A stretch of 64,000 bases of DNA from Trichomonas vaginalis G3 (GCF_026262505.1 NC_067206.1:28101896-28165895), one strand, 5' to 3'. Numbered from the stretch's first letter, positions 8,676-18,477 are shown. The notes: generated from the letters alone by a model not told the origin. A program made the numbers and translations.

Positions 8676-9064
8676 AGTTTAACCTTCAATTGACTGATGG
8701 TAAACAAATTCCATGCATCTCTGTCGCCATTTCTGTTAATATTTTTGCTGTCATTCATATCATCCACTTCCCCATCCGTTAGCTTTTGAGGATATGTGTT
8801 AGAATAGCTGTTCTTAAATGAAGGCTTCTCTCCCTTGAGAGCATAAACTCTATAACTTTCTGCATACTTTATGTTTGAACCTCCTGAGCCATCATTGACA
8901 TAAATTTTTATAGGCTTCCACCCTTTGTTCATGTTCCTGCTTCTTCCCTTAGCTCTTTTGTTCAGTAGTTCTACATCTTTATACACAGCTCCTGTCTCAG
9001 TGAATTCAACAATATTTTCATTCGTTAGCTTTACATTCAAACCCTTGTCGAGTATATTGTTCAT
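8672..9064 (-). CDS. 130-aa hypothetical Maverick protein
   Basis: Start taken at MNNILDKGLNVKL (9,064), preceded by TTTTATATGTATGAAATG; MYEMNN at 9,073 is the alternative. Polar, with GGSNIKYAESYRVYALKGE and an Asn/Asp-rich C-terminus. No domain recognised. Convergent with the ATPase, stops overlapping within TTAA. Confidence 0.55.
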   Translation of the reverse strand: MNNILDKGLNVKLTNENIVEFTETGAVYKDVELLNKRAKGRSRNMNKGWKPIKIYVNDGSGGSNIKYAESYRVYALKGEKPSFKNSYSNTYPQKLTDGEVDDMNDSKNINRNGDRDAWNLFTISQLKVKL

Positions 9065-9098
9065 TTCATACATATAAAAGGTTTTTATTCTATATGAA

Positions 9099-9713
9099 AT
9101 GAGAAGCAAATCCATCTTAGCTGGTGCCATTAATGTTCCAATTGAACCAACATCAAATGTTGACTCACGAACGACAAACAATATTGTCATAAAGAACTAT
9201 AGTTCAGAGTGTTTGAAAGAACCAGAACCAGAGCTGAAATCCGTGAATTTAAACTCAGCTTCAAACGCTAACGCTACATCAGATGTTAAGTTAGAGTATC
9301 CACCACTGGACCAAATTCTTTCAAGAGAAGCCAACGACAATCCTTACACAAATGTTCAAACAAATCCTTCAGATAACGTAGACCATTACCTTCTTCAGTT
9401 ATACCAAACAATTTTACTCAAAGACGATAAGAAGCTTTTGACAAATCTTATAAGTAAGAACCAAATAATTCTAACAAAGGAGGACCTTGAAAATGTTATA
9501 TCACGAATAACAGGGAAACAATGTGTCATTGACTATCTCGACCCTGAAATCGAATGCTGTGGTCAAACGCCACCATTCATGAAAATAGGTAACATCCGCA
9601 TCATTGAAACACCAGGAACTACAGGAGTTGAGTTTAAGTATAAATATTCGAACGAGTATACAAAACTTTCAACAGAATATAAGCTTTGTTTGAAATATGT
9701 TTTAGTAAATTAA
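9099..9713 (+). CDS. 204-aa hypothetical Maverick protein
   Basis: MRSKSILAGAINVPIEPTSN..., preceded by TTTTTATTCTATATGAAATG. An Asn/Ser-rich first half is followed by a more structured second half with four Cys (CVIDYLDPEIECCGQ, KLCLKY). Function unknown. Divergent from 8,672-9,064 with a 34-bp spacer; its end overlaps the convergent 89-aa gene by 4 bp. Confidence 0.6.
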   Translation: MRSKSILAGAINVPIEPTSNVDSRTTNNIVIKNYSSECLKEPEPELKSVNLNSASNANATSDVKLEYPPLDQILSREANDNPYTNVQTNPSDNVDHYLLQLYQTILLKDDKKLLTNLISKNQIILTKEDLENVISRITGKQCVIDYLDPEIECCGQTPPFMKIGNIRIIETPGTTGVEFKYKYSNEYTKLSTEYKLCLKYVLVN

Positions 9714-9979
9714 AGCAATTTGTAATATCTATCCAAAACTTCTTCAACAGTATCGAACTCATCTTCATAATGCAAACCTAATCTTATTGACTTGGTGCAG
9801 TTTTCACTAACACAATATAGCGCTTTGCGCTCGGCGCCTTTGACGCCTTTTTCTGTTCTCTTGACTGACATAACTAACTCATTTGTTTCATCAAACAGCA
9901 ATAACCAAAGTTCATGACCTAATACATAACATTCATACTTTATATTTTTAGCTCTGAGTTCTCTTGTAAGCTGTTGCAT
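9710..9979 (-). CDS. 89-aa hypothetical Maverick protein
   Basis: MQQLTRELRAKNIKYECYVL..., preceded by TTTTTAGAAAATATTAAATG. Mixed alpha/beta composition, three Cys. A paired hairpin (9,819-9,847) lies in the middle and encodes VKGAERKA. Its start overlaps the end of the 258-aa gene upstream. Confidence 0.55.
   Translation of the reverse strand: MQQLTRELRAKNIKYECYVLGHELWLLLFDETNELVMSVKRTEKGVKGAERKALYCVSENCTKSIRLGLHYEDEFDTVEEVLDRYYKLL
9819..9847. repeat. Paired GC hairpin 2 (in CDS)
   Basis: AGCGC-TTT-GCGCT, one base, then GGCGCC-TTT-GACGCC (6-bp stem including one G-T pair). Confidence 0.75.
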
Positions 9980-10716
9980 TTAATATTTTCTAAAAAGTCA
10001 ACTTCAACAGTCATTCGCACTGGTGCCTTCAGTTCTACAGGCTCTCCTTGAAAGTCAACTAGTCTGAATTGCATGTCTTTCAAATTATGAGGACAAATGC
10101 GAACCCATTTACCTAAATGAGTTGCTATGACAGGAACGTTTGGAATGAACATTGAATTTACTTCATAACAGAAGGATTTATATTCTACTGAACCTTTACT
10201 ATTAACTCCTGAAATACCTGTGACATTAGCTATTTTTGACTCAATGTATAAACAATTGCCATAACATACGTATGGAACAGATTTCATCTCAATCGTTTTG
10301 TCAATACTTTTCAAAGGAAATGTCATATGGTATGCTCCCAGAAGCAATTGAACTCTATGACTCATTCGTGTTATCTTAAACTCCTTCGCATAACTGAACT
10401 TCAAAACTCCTGCAATAAGTTTAACATTCATTAAGTTTTCTTCGTTATCCTTGTTTATTGTAGTATTTATGAGCGCATTTAACACTCCAGCTAATGTTTC
10501 CATCTTATATTCTACATTATTGTGAAATCTTATTTCATGCTTCTTTCCATCTATTTCAAACTCCATGAAATCTGTTTCATCTGTTATGACAAAAGTTGCG
10601 ATAGTATTGAAGTCAACCATTCTGAAAGCAAGCGCTTCATTCTGAAGACCTAAGTTTGTTTGTAGCTTTACTGTTCCGTATTCGTTTGGGTCTGTACTTT
10701 GCAAATAGAACAACAT
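9940..10716 (-). CDS. 258-aa virion protein candidate
   Basis: Beta-rich sequence ending QFRLVDFQGEPVELKAPVRM, a pattern (D..G.P..L......mt) common near the C-terminus of penton-base or minor capsid jelly-roll proteins. The assignment is tentative. It looks whole and is expressed from a 17-bp divergent promoter shared with the fibre gene (TTTTAATGAGAATAAAATG on this strand). Its 3' end overlaps the following 89-aa gene by 40 bp. Confidence 0.45.
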   Translation of the reverse strand: MLFYLQSTDPNEYGTVKLQTNLGLQNEALAFRMVDFNTIATFVITDETDFMEFEIDGKKHEIRFHNNVEYKMETLAGVLNALINTTINKDNEENLMNVKLIAGVLKFSYAKEFKITRMSHRVQLLLGAYHMTFPLKSIDKTIEMKSVPYVCYGNCLYIESKIANVTGISGVNSKGSVEYKSFCYEVNSMFIPNVPVIATHLGKWVRICPHNLKDMQFRLVDFQGEPVELKAPVRMTVEVDFLENIKCNSLQENSELKI

Positions 10717-10733
10717 TTTATTCTCATTAAAAT
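10717..10733. promoter_or_regulatory. 17-bp bidirectional promoter
   Basis: Plus: TTTTATTCTCATTAAAATATG; minus: TTTTAATGAGAATAAAATG. Near-symmetric, as at 7,772. Confidence 0.5.
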
Positions 10734-11320
10734 ATGACTATTGCTGCATATGCGTATGAAGCTGACAGAGCTAAACGTTTATATTTTGGTCAATACTCTC
10801 TCACACTTACTGACAAATATATTGTTATCAGTGATGGAAATACCGAGAAATACATAACATGGAAGGACTATGAAAAGTTTGACCCTATTTTAACTCCATG
10901 TACAATGCCATTCATTGTAAATGGTGAAGTTGTCATGAAGAACGACACAACTGTTTATAAGTCTGTATATGAAGCATTAGAATATATGTTGAATTATAAT
11001 CCCGAAAGATTTGACCCAAGCACTACGTCATGTACAATGCCTTTTATTAAGGATGGTGAAATCGTAAGAGTTCCGGATTCAACGGTTTATACTGCTGTTC
11101 AAAACAGTTTACAAAACATTTTAGCGAATATCTTTAATTCAGAAACTACAGAAATAAAATTACCATATATAACAGATGCTAAAGAAATTAAATCAAAAAC
11201 GACAACATTATTTACGTCACTTAATGATTTAATGACTTATATCATTAATATTCCTGCACCAACTACAGCATTTGATCCAAACTCGACGGTTTGCAGTGTA
11301 CCTTTCATAAAGTCGCAAAC

Positions 11321-11373
11321 GGACTCTTTGAGTCCTGAAGGTCTTTCAGACCGAAGCGACCAGGGCGAAGCCC
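11321..11373. repeat. Triple GC hairpin 3 (in fibre gene)
   Basis: GGACTC-TTT-GAGTCC, then GGTCT-TTC-AGACC, then GGGC-GAA-GCCC. The last matches the reverse complement of the GGGCTTCGCCC unit, including the flanking CAC for CAT. Confidence 0.8.
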
Positions 11374-12050
11374 ACGACAGTTCATTAATTACTTTAAGGG
11401 ATTCAACAGTTAATGAATCATTAAAGGCGTCATTAATGAAAATCATTGATTTTAACTCATTCACGAATACATATAATTCATTCATTAATGTTTCATATGC
11501 TTCTAAAGAAGGTGAGCCAAAAACTATCGATAAAGCGGTGTATGAAATAAAAGCATCAACGACGAAATTGAATTCGTTAACTTTTGACGGTGATAGTTTC
11601 GTTAATGACATAACATCGGGGAAAACAATTTTAACGAAAGAATATTTAAAATCTCATGTTAGTGAGTTCGTTGAAATTGAAAAAAGAAGGTGGAATTAAG
11701 TTCGATCCACTGAATTTCATTTTCAGCTTAGCGAATGCGGGTGTTAGTTTCGCTGAATGGACAACTATACAGAGTGAAATAAATGCAATATGGACGTTTT
11801 TGGGGTCAAAAGCGGGAATGGGTGAGCTTGTAAATGCTGCAAGAACATTAGGTGAAACAGGAAATTTTGTAGATGGTTTTAAAAGACTTGTTTCAAATGT
11901 TTTAACAAACACAAAGAAATTATTTAGATATACCATACATAACGGACGGATTTTCGAACAGGTAGCAACAAACCCTCCGGTTATGGCTGCGTTGATGATG
12001 GTTAGAGATATAAAACCACGTAACGACGGGAACGAAGAACATGAACAACA

Positions 12051-12080
12051 GAGCCCAACGGCTCAGAGCCACATAGTGGC
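12051..12080. repeat. Paired GC hairpin 4 (in fibre gene)
   Basis: GAGCC-CAAC-GGCTC, AGA, GCCAC-ATA-GTGGC. Same order and CAGA/AGA spacers as the copy at 19,349. Confidence 0.8.
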
Positions 12081-14260
12081 GAGGATACTGGTCGGGTTAT
12101 TCAAGACATTAAAAACGTGTATCCTGAAGTTATTGATTTATTTAGAGGAGTTAATGATTCAATTTCAAAACATTCTATAACCCTCGATGAAGAGAATAAA
12201 TTAACAGATTATATATTCGTCATTATTGCAGAATTAATGAAGAGAATAAATGAAAAAGGAATTGGTGATATCATTAATGTCAGCGATGTAATGATGAAAA
12301 GAAATTTTGACTCATTATTTACAAAACCGAAAACAGAATATAGTCTTTATGACGTAATTACCGAATTAATGAAAAAGATTAATGATAATAAGTTCTGGCG
12401 GAAGAGTTGAATTAGAAGTGAATGATGTTAATGAGAAATTAGCCGAAAAAGCGGACAAGAACCACGTTCATTATATAACTTCAGACGAACAGATTATAAC
12501 GGACTACCATGGATATTTAACACGAAGTGATGAAGCGAAGACAAAAAATGTTAATGAAAGAAGATATAAATACATTCGTGCTAAAGGTTATGACATAAGC
12601 TGTACTGTACAGTATGATGTAGCTAAAGCACCAGAAGCATTTGGTTATACCGGTGAAATTTATGCCTCTACTTTCAATGTTAATGGTGTATTAGTTGAAC
12701 CAAGATTTACTTTGAGAGTTAAGTCAAAAATAACGTTTGAAGATGCTATTAAAAGTAAAGCTGACAAAGATGAACTTGACGCAATGAACAAAGTTTTGAA
12801 ATCTCATAAACACAACATCTCCGATATAAATGAACTTCAAAACTTCTTTAGACAGTAAAGCCGACAAGAACCATACACATAAATCCTTCACTACTGTTAG
12901 AGCAGACGACATAATATTGAACTTTGACCTTGGTTCAAGTGCACCTTTAGAGAATCCAAGTACAAGCGTAAAAGATACACTAAACTCCTTAAATAGTAAA
13001 TGTATGAATATCGAAGGTCATGTCAGAAACTTTGAAACACATGAACTACCAGCAATGTTAGATAAGAAAGCAGATAAGAACCATACACATGATTTCTTCA
13101 CAACTGTTGGTATAGAAAGTATTGAAGGAACGGTTGAAGGAACTGGTGGGATGCATTATATTGGAAACCTCCTAACTTTCCACAAGGTTTAACATCGGAG
13201 GAAAACATAACGACGATGAAATACATTAGATGTAGAAATGTTTATGTCATGGAGGATGAAAATAATGTTAAATTCACTGCTCAAGATTTATATGATAAGA
13301 AAGCTGACAAGAACCATACACATAAATCCTTCACTACTGTTAGAGCAGACGACATAATATTGAACTATGATTTGGGTTCAAGTGCACCATTAGAAAATCC
13401 AAGTACAAGCGTAAAAGATACACTAAACTCCTTAAATAACAAATGTATGAACATTGAAGGTCATGTCAGAAACTTTGAAACACATGAACTACCAGCAATG
13501 TTAGACAGTAAAGCCGACAAAACTTATGTAGATGAAGAACTATCAAAGAAATTTTCGAAACCAGATACAATGACATTTACAACAGAAATTATAAATGGTG
13601 AACCAGCAACTCCATTTGAATTTGTTAGAGGTCTTCAACCAGATACTTTTGAATTTTTCTTGGATAATTCTATTGAACTAACATTACATTATAAAAGTGG
13701 AACAAATGCAACATTTCATCCGGGAGATACATTCCAAATGGTATTTAATGACATAAGTTCTTTAGAATATGTTTATAGAGTTATGAGCATATATGATTTA
13801 ATATATCCTATAGGAGCTGTTTATACGTCTATGAATCCAATAAATCCAAACACTTTATTTGGTGGTAGATGGTATGAAATAGTTGACAGTTTTCCATTCT
13901 ACACTAATACTCAGTCAATGAAGATGGGAGGTTCAAAGAAAATAGGTATTGAAAACCTTCCTTCACATATGCATAGGTTCAGTGGAAGAACATCTGTGGA
14001 AGGAAACCATTCACATTCAATAACAAAAAGAGGTTATACAAATCTTGCAGCGGGTTCGGATAGACAGGGAATGCATAGATATGATATCACAACTGACCCC
14101 AAAGATGTTAGCACAGGTATTTTCTGTGGAACTGCAGGAAATCATACACATGTTGTAGCTGGTATTACAGACCCAGCAGGTAATGGAAAAGATTATATGC
14201 CTCCTTATATAACAATGCACGCTTGGATACGAGTTGGTTAAAATCTTTAACTTTACATAA

Positions 14261-15342
14261 ATGAGCTTGAAAGAAGTATTCGAACAACATCCATGGAGGT
14301 CATTTAAGAAATTCAATGAAGCTGCAAAGAGTTGGGATTTACTAACAGAGTTAAGTGAAAAGGTTCTTTGACAAAAATGTTGTACATCAAACAAAAATAA
14401 ACCCTTACGACTACTTTTTACCAATTTACTCCAACACTCCTGACGCATACCAATTTGACACTCTCATTCAAAGCAGAAAAGGAAGACATAAACCATTCCT
14501 CATCTTCATTAATGTTAACACTCGTAAAGCATATGCATATCCAATGAGAAATAAAGGAACTCATGAAGTGTTAAGAGTTTTACAAAAGTTTGTAGCAGAA
14601 CATAACCCAAGTACTTTAACATCAGACCAAGACAGTGCATACCTCAGCAATGAAATCACAGATTTCTCATTAAGCATAACATAACTCACTACACTACTGA
14701 AGACCATAACCATAACATACTCGGCATCATAAACCGCTTCATAAGGACTCTCAGAGATTTAAATCAAGAGCGAGACTTTACCGAAGAAACAATGAAACAT
14801 TTTCTCGAAGTATATAATTCCTCAACACATTCTACAACAGGACATACACCAAATTCAATGACACAACAACAAGAAGAAAAGTATATACAAAAGAAACGAA
14901 GCCAAACACAAAATATCAGAAATTCAACACAATTTACCCTCATTCCTGGTACAAAAGTTCGTGTAGTTCTTGACGACAAACCATTGACAAAGAAACGTTT
15001 AAGGTTAAGTAGAAACTATTATATCGTAGACTCTACGCAAGGTAATGGATATCTTATAAAAGCTGCTGACGACTCCATACGTTTTACCCTCGACATAAAG
15101 TTGTTGAAAGTAGTAATGGCAAACTTGCTGAAACCATTGACGAAGCAAAGCGAGGAGTGGTTATTGAAATACTTGGCTACAACATAAACGATGACACTTA
15201 TAAAGTAAGATATGAAGGAGGCGTTGAAGATGTTATACCATCTAAGAACTTGAGAGAATTTAAACCAACTCATCTGGGACCATTAGAGCGGGAGTACTGG
15301 AAAGATAAAAACATGCCAGAAAGAATAAGAAAATTCTTCTAA
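14261..15342 (+). pseudogene. Retroviral-type integrase of inner element, broken
   Basis: The N-terminal part is followed by an RNase-H-fold core: QFDTLIQSRKG, FLIFINVNTRKAYAYPM, STLTSDQDSAYLSNEI (second catalytic Asp region), then a central-domain tail (YNSSTHSTTGHTP). The C-terminal region (DTYKVRYEGGVEDVIPSKNL) has the look of a chromo/SH3-like domain. This family inserts Polinton DNA with 6-bp duplications, consistent with the GTATAC flanks. Broken about three times. It lies directly 3' of the fibre gene. Confidence 0.8.
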
Positions 15343-15411
15343 ACTTTTTCGTTGGATGTAAATCAGACATGAATGAGAACAGTCATGAAATTATTAATGT
15401 TTTCATAAATT

Positions 15412-15500
15412 TACACCAAAAATAATGTTTAGGTGAAGAGGTGAGATGTCACCCGTTTTTTCACCTCTTTTTTCACCTCTTGAATTTTCGTGAATTTCCT
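15412..15500 (+). repeat. Border module of inner element
   Basis: CACCAAAAATAATGTTTAGG followed by TGAAGAGGTGAGATGTCACC and CACCTCTTTTTT-type repeats. Related modules lie at 16,283 (same orientation), 17,400-17,466, 17,583-17,648, 19,330-19,410 and inside both terminal repeats. Confidence 0.7.
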
Positions 15501-15539
15501 TAAGATAGAAAAAATAACGCTAATTTTTTATAAAATATT

Positions 15540-15565
15540 TTTTTATTTTGTATGTAAGAACAGAA
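15540..15565 (+). promoter_or_regulatory. KilA-N-type leader
   Basis: TTTTTATTTTGTATGTAAGA, then ACAGAAATG. Nearly identical to the minus-strand leader at 406-440. Confidence 0.5.
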
Positions 15566-16230
15566 ATGTCAGTCGAAGCAAAAACATTCACGAACAAATC
15601 TAATGGTGAAACATTCACAAAAGGCACTTATAATGGTATTGAAGTCTTACGTAGAGACAAGGATGGTTACATTAATGCAACAAAGATGGCGAGAGAAGCA
15701 GGAAAGTTAAACCATTTAAACAGATTTCTCAATAGTGCTAAATGCAGGAAATTCTTGAGTTTTGGTTGAAAGAATACGGTCGAGCCAAAAGTGGCTCAAC
15801 CTCAAAACAAGCATTTTATGAGCTTACTAAGGGCGTTATGAATGAATTCAAAGGTATTTACATACATGCTGACCTCGTTCATTTTGTTGCTGAATGGTGC
15901 TCTGTAAAGTATGCATTTTATGTCAAAGATATTATGGACTCCATAGACAAGAAAGTTCATGAGAAGTTAGATGAAGAAGAACTCGAAGATACAGTGGAGA
16001 ATGCTAAACCTTTGTTCGAAGAAGAAGTTGGAAAAATGTGTGAAAAACAATTAGAACATGAACGTGAGATATATTATGGTTATAGAGATTCTCCATACGA
16101 ACTAGACCAATGGGAACAAGAAGATTTAAAGAGAGAATTTAGAGAATATGAACTCGCTAAGATAGCATTTGAAGCTGCAGAAAAGAAGTTAAAAGTTTGG
16201 GGTCGTTTTGTACAAAAATATTGTGAGTAA
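15566..16230 (+). pseudogene. KilA-N protein copy in inner element, broken
   Basis: Start at MSVEAKTFTNKSNGETF, matching the outer copy (2,927). KilA-N core GIYIHADLVHFVAEWCSVKY, then a Glu-rich helical tail ending WGRFVQKYCE identical in sense to the outer copy. About one break. A hairpin GAGCCA-AAAG-TGGCTC lies at 15,782-15,797. Bracketed by direct copies of the border module. Confidence 0.75.
15782..15797. repeat. Single GC hairpin in KilA-N copy
   Basis: GAGCCA-AAAG-TGGCTC. It lies close to the part of KilA-N where the outer copy holds the 24-bp palindrome. Confidence 0.55.
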
Positions 16231-16240
16231 ATGAACTCAT

Positions 16241-16265
16241 GGGCTTCGCCCTTGCCGCTAGCGGC
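16241..16265. repeat. Paired GC hairpin 5 (3' of KilA-N)
   Basis: GGGC-TTC-GCCC, TT, GCCGCTAGCGGC, then a T-rich run. Eleven bases after the stop codon. The 28 bases from CAT onward are the same as at 23,761. Confidence 0.9.
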
Positions 16266-16282
16266 TTATTTTTATTGAATTC

Positions 16283-16374
16283 ACCAAAAAATATATTATA
16301 GGTGAAGAGGTGAGATGTCACCCGTTTTTTCACCTGTTTTCTCACCCTAGTTATTTTATAAACGTTTTACATGA
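16283..16374 (+). repeat. Inverted-repeat arm / border module 3' of family A gene
   Basis: Reverse complement of 17,570-17,648. Includes AGGTGAAGAGGTGAGATGTC and runs into the last codons of the 321-aa gene. Confidence 0.8.
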
Positions 16375-17321
16375 ATTGTACGATGTATATTTGAAATCCT
16401 AAACAATTTCGTAGCTTCTATTTCTTCGCTGAGGATATCAAAAGTTTTAACAATGCCGAAAGTCTCTTTATATTTCTTCTTGACGTCAGATAGAAGGAAA
16501 TCTTCTGCTGTTGGATAGTTTTTGTTCAGAAATGCTAACATGTCCATTTTATCTTCTGCTGGCTTTTCTGCTTCTTTCTTTAAGTCTGCATAGTCGTTTC
16601 TCATTCTTTCTATCTCTTTGACGGAGTAGTTATATTTCCTTATTCCTGCTTTACATTTTGAACATTGCGGGTTCATTTTTGCGTTATACATTGAAACCTT
16701 ACCTGCTAGAACAACTAAGGCGTCAATGGTTTTCTTCATCTCAAACATAGCGGGTCTTATTTGTTCGTTCCATACTTTGCCTCTTCTATCTTTATCTCTT
16801 ATCTGCCATACACATTCAGCAACTAATGAAACAAAGTTATCGTAAGTCTTAAACTCCTCAGATTTATATATGTCAGAAATGTTTTTATATACCATATCGC
16901 AATCTTTGTCCATAACTTTATGGTTGCAATGAAAACCAAGGAATTCATAATTTACTTTACGTATGAACTTCTTTATTTCTACTGAGTCAGTTGTTTTGAC
17001 TTCAATTTCGTCGAATTCAGGAATAGTGAGTTTTTGATGCTGAATTTCAGGTAGTTTAGGTAAATGGTCAATAATGTCCTGCATTTCATAAAGATACTGT
17101 TCATTTGTTTCATCTTTCGCACTACAGTCTAAATTACTTGTTAAAAGTTCTTGCTTTATCTTCTGGATTTTTGTTTCGAAAGTAAATGAAGAAGGAATGA
17201 AGCTTTTCATTTCTACTAACATTGACGTAGGATTCATGACTAACGAGTTTGGTGAAGTTGTTGTGGACAGAGTCCCGCCGTTCGCGGCTTGAATTGTTGT
17301 TGTGCCGATTGTTGAAATCAT
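16356..17321 (-). CDS. Maverick accessory protein with CxxC motif (family A, inner copy)
   Basis: 321 aa, paralogue of 850-1746, looks whole. Same NPQCSKC pair, same predicted coiled coil, same HVKRL C-terminus. The N-terminus is longer: between the initial Met and TSPNSLVMNPTSML it has extra residues that include those encoded by a paired hairpin (17,265-17,288), which the outer copy lacks. Flanked by inverted repeats like the outer copy. Function unknown. Confidence 0.65.
   Translation of the reverse strand: MISTIGTTTIQAANGGTLSTTTSPNSLVMNPTSMLVEMKSFIPSSFTFETKIQKIKQELLTSNLDCSAKDETNEQYLYEMQDIIDHLPKLPEIQHQKLTIPEFDEIEVKTTDSVEIKKFIRKVNYEFLGFHCNHKVMDKDCDMVYKNISDIYKSEEFKTYDNFVSLVAECVWQIRDKDRRGKVWNEQIRPAMFEMKKTIDALVVLAGKVSMYNAKMNPQCSKCKAGIRKYNYSVKEIERMRNDYADLKKEAEKPAEDKMDMLAFLNKNYPTAEDFLLSDVKKKYKETFGIVKTFDILSEEIEATKLFRISNIHRTIHVKRL
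17265..17288. repeat. Paired GC hairpin 6 (in family A gene)
   Basis: GGAC-AGA-GTCC, C, GCCG-TTCG-CGGC. Flanked by TTGTTGTG-like sequence on both sides. Absent from the paralogue at 850-1746. Confidence 0.8.
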
Positions 17322-17569
17322 ATCTTTTATACAAAATAAAAAATAAATAAAAATAAAATTAGCGTTATTTTTTCTATCTTAAGGAAATTCACGAAAATTC
17401 AAGAGGTGAAAAAAGAGGTGAAAAAAGAGGTGAAAAAAGAGGTGAGATGTCACCTCTTCACCTAAACATTATTTTTATTGAATTTAGCAACAAAATTCTG
17501 AGTAAAATAATTTTTAGGGCTTGTGTCAAACCGTTGAGTTTTCACAAAATTTAAAAAAATAACGTTTAC

Positions 17570-17648
17570 CATGTAAAACGTTTATAAAATAACTAGGGTG
17601 AAAAAAGAGGTGACATCTCACCTCTTCACCTATAATATATTTTTGGTC
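17570..17648 (-). repeat. Inverted-repeat arm 5' of family A gene
   Basis: Reverse complement of 16,283-16,374, including a duplicate of the gene's last codons (CATGTAAAACGTTTATAA). Confidence 0.8.
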
Positions 17649-17742
17649 AAAGCTTCCACGAGAGAAAAGATTCCTCATTCGCTAAGGATTCCAAAAATGA
17701 AAAAATCGTTGATTTCGGCTGAGAAAAAATAGCAAAACCCTT

Positions 17743-17816
17743 CTTCCACGGGAACAAAGAAATAAAGAAGAAATAAAGAAGAAATAAAGTAAATTTTTTA
17801 TGTATTCCCGTGGAAG
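17743..17816. repeat. 12-bp inverted repeat around three 11-bp repeats
   Basis: CTTCCACGGGAA at 17,743-17,754 pairs with TTCCCGTGGAAG at 17,805-17,816. The loop holds AAATAAAGAAG in tandem. Confidence 0.7.
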
Positions 17817-17882
17817 ATAGAGCACTTTTATGATACTTTTTATTCACGACAAACAAGACAAATAAAGAAAATAAGAAAATAC

Positions 17883-17954
17883 GGCGCTGTCGCGGTTCGA
17901 ACCACAGACCCTGACCCTCCATAACACCACCTTAGACCACTGTGCTACGTAGCC
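17883..17954 (-). tRNA. tRNA-like sequence, probably not functional as tRNA
   Basis: Minus strand begins GGCTACGTAGCACAGTGG and contains an A-box-like TAGCACAGTGGT and a B-box GGTTCGAACC at normal spacing, with 5' GGC and 3' GCC able to pair. The acceptor and T stems pair poorly and no convincing anticodon loop is visible. A T run follows the 3' end. It could be a decayed tRNA or another Pol III unit. Confidence 0.3.
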
Positions 17955-17995
17955 TGTCGACATAAGATTTTATAAATTGCATATTTGACGTAAAT

Positions 17996-18370
17996 TTATT
18001 TCCATCTGGCTTCCCACTGCATAAGATATTCATACGTGTTTGTAAGACATTCATTAAACTTCTTTTCTATTGCATCTAATCTTGCGTTATTTTTTTCAAT
18101 AACTTGTCTGTATTCTTCATCATCTCCAGCAGTGTTTGGGTCTTCACGTTTAAAATATTCATTGTTAACCAATTTTTTATCTACAAATTTTATTAGTGTT
18201 TGATTCACTTCGTTATGATAACGGTCATATTCTTTCAATACGTAAGTGAAGACAAAATGCGTCGTACCTTCAATCTTAAAGCTTAAAGAACTTTCAACAC
18301 AGTTTTGAGGGTCTGTCAGTGCGTCAATGAGATAGTATTCGAAGTCAGTCAATAATCTTTTTAAAGTCAT
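17996..18370 (-). CDS. 124-aa hypothetical Maverick protein
   Basis: MTLKRLLTDFEYYLIDALTD..., mostly helical and charged; no domain recognised. It points away from the KilA-N gene at 18,478, with about 107 bp between starts that include AT-rich promoter-like sequence. Confidence 0.55.
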   Translation of the reverse strand: MTLKRLLTDFEYYLIDALTDPQNCVESSLSFKIEGTTHFVFTYVLKEYDRYHNEVNQTLIKFVDKKLVNNEYFKREDPNTAGDDEEYRQVIEKNNARLDAIEKKFNECLTNTYEYLMQWEARWK

Positions 18371-18447
18371 TTCATACAGGATAAAATTTAATGTTGTGAA
18401 GAAATAGTGTTTATCTCAAAAAAAATAAAGTTAGTTTTTATTTTATT

Positions 18448-18477
18448 TATTTTTTTATCCTGTATGTAAGGACAGAT
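18448..18477 (+). promoter_or_regulatory. KilA-N-type leader
   Basis: TTTTTATCCTGTATGTAAGG, then ACAGATATG: a variant of the 15,540 leader. Confidence 0.45.

Larger units (their letters stand above)
10734..14241 (+). pseudogene. Tail-fibre-like protein of inner element, broken
   Basis: Long modular fibre. Near the N-terminus there are repeated FDP..T.C.MPFI modules; the middle has KADKNHTH repeats alternating with predicted coiled coil; the C-terminal part resembles phage Gp10-type tail proteins (YPIGAVYTSMNP...LFGGRWYEIVD, GGSKKIGIENLPSHMH, GNHTHVV, KDYMPPYITMHAWIR). Such domains bind receptors in phages. Broken about five times. Two paired or triple hairpins (11,321-11,373; 12,051-12,080) lie in it. 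Its whole counterpart in the outer element is at 31,478-32,965. Confidence 0.75.
17322..17995. other. Gene-free stretch with borders, long stem and tRNA-like segment
   Basis: Holds two inverted border modules (17,400-17,466 with GAGGTGAAAAAA repeated four times; 17,570-17,648), a 12-bp stem enclosing 11-bp repeats (17,743-17,816) and a tRNA-like segment (17,883-17,954). A 91-codon open frame here (17,647-17,922, minus) has biased composition and is not accepted as a gene. Confidence 0.6.

Noticed and set aside
17647-17922. 91-codon minus-strand open frame
   Set aside because: Extreme Phe/Leu/Ser bias, crosses the 12-bp stem, tandem repeats and tRNA-like segment; no start motif. Better read as non-coding.
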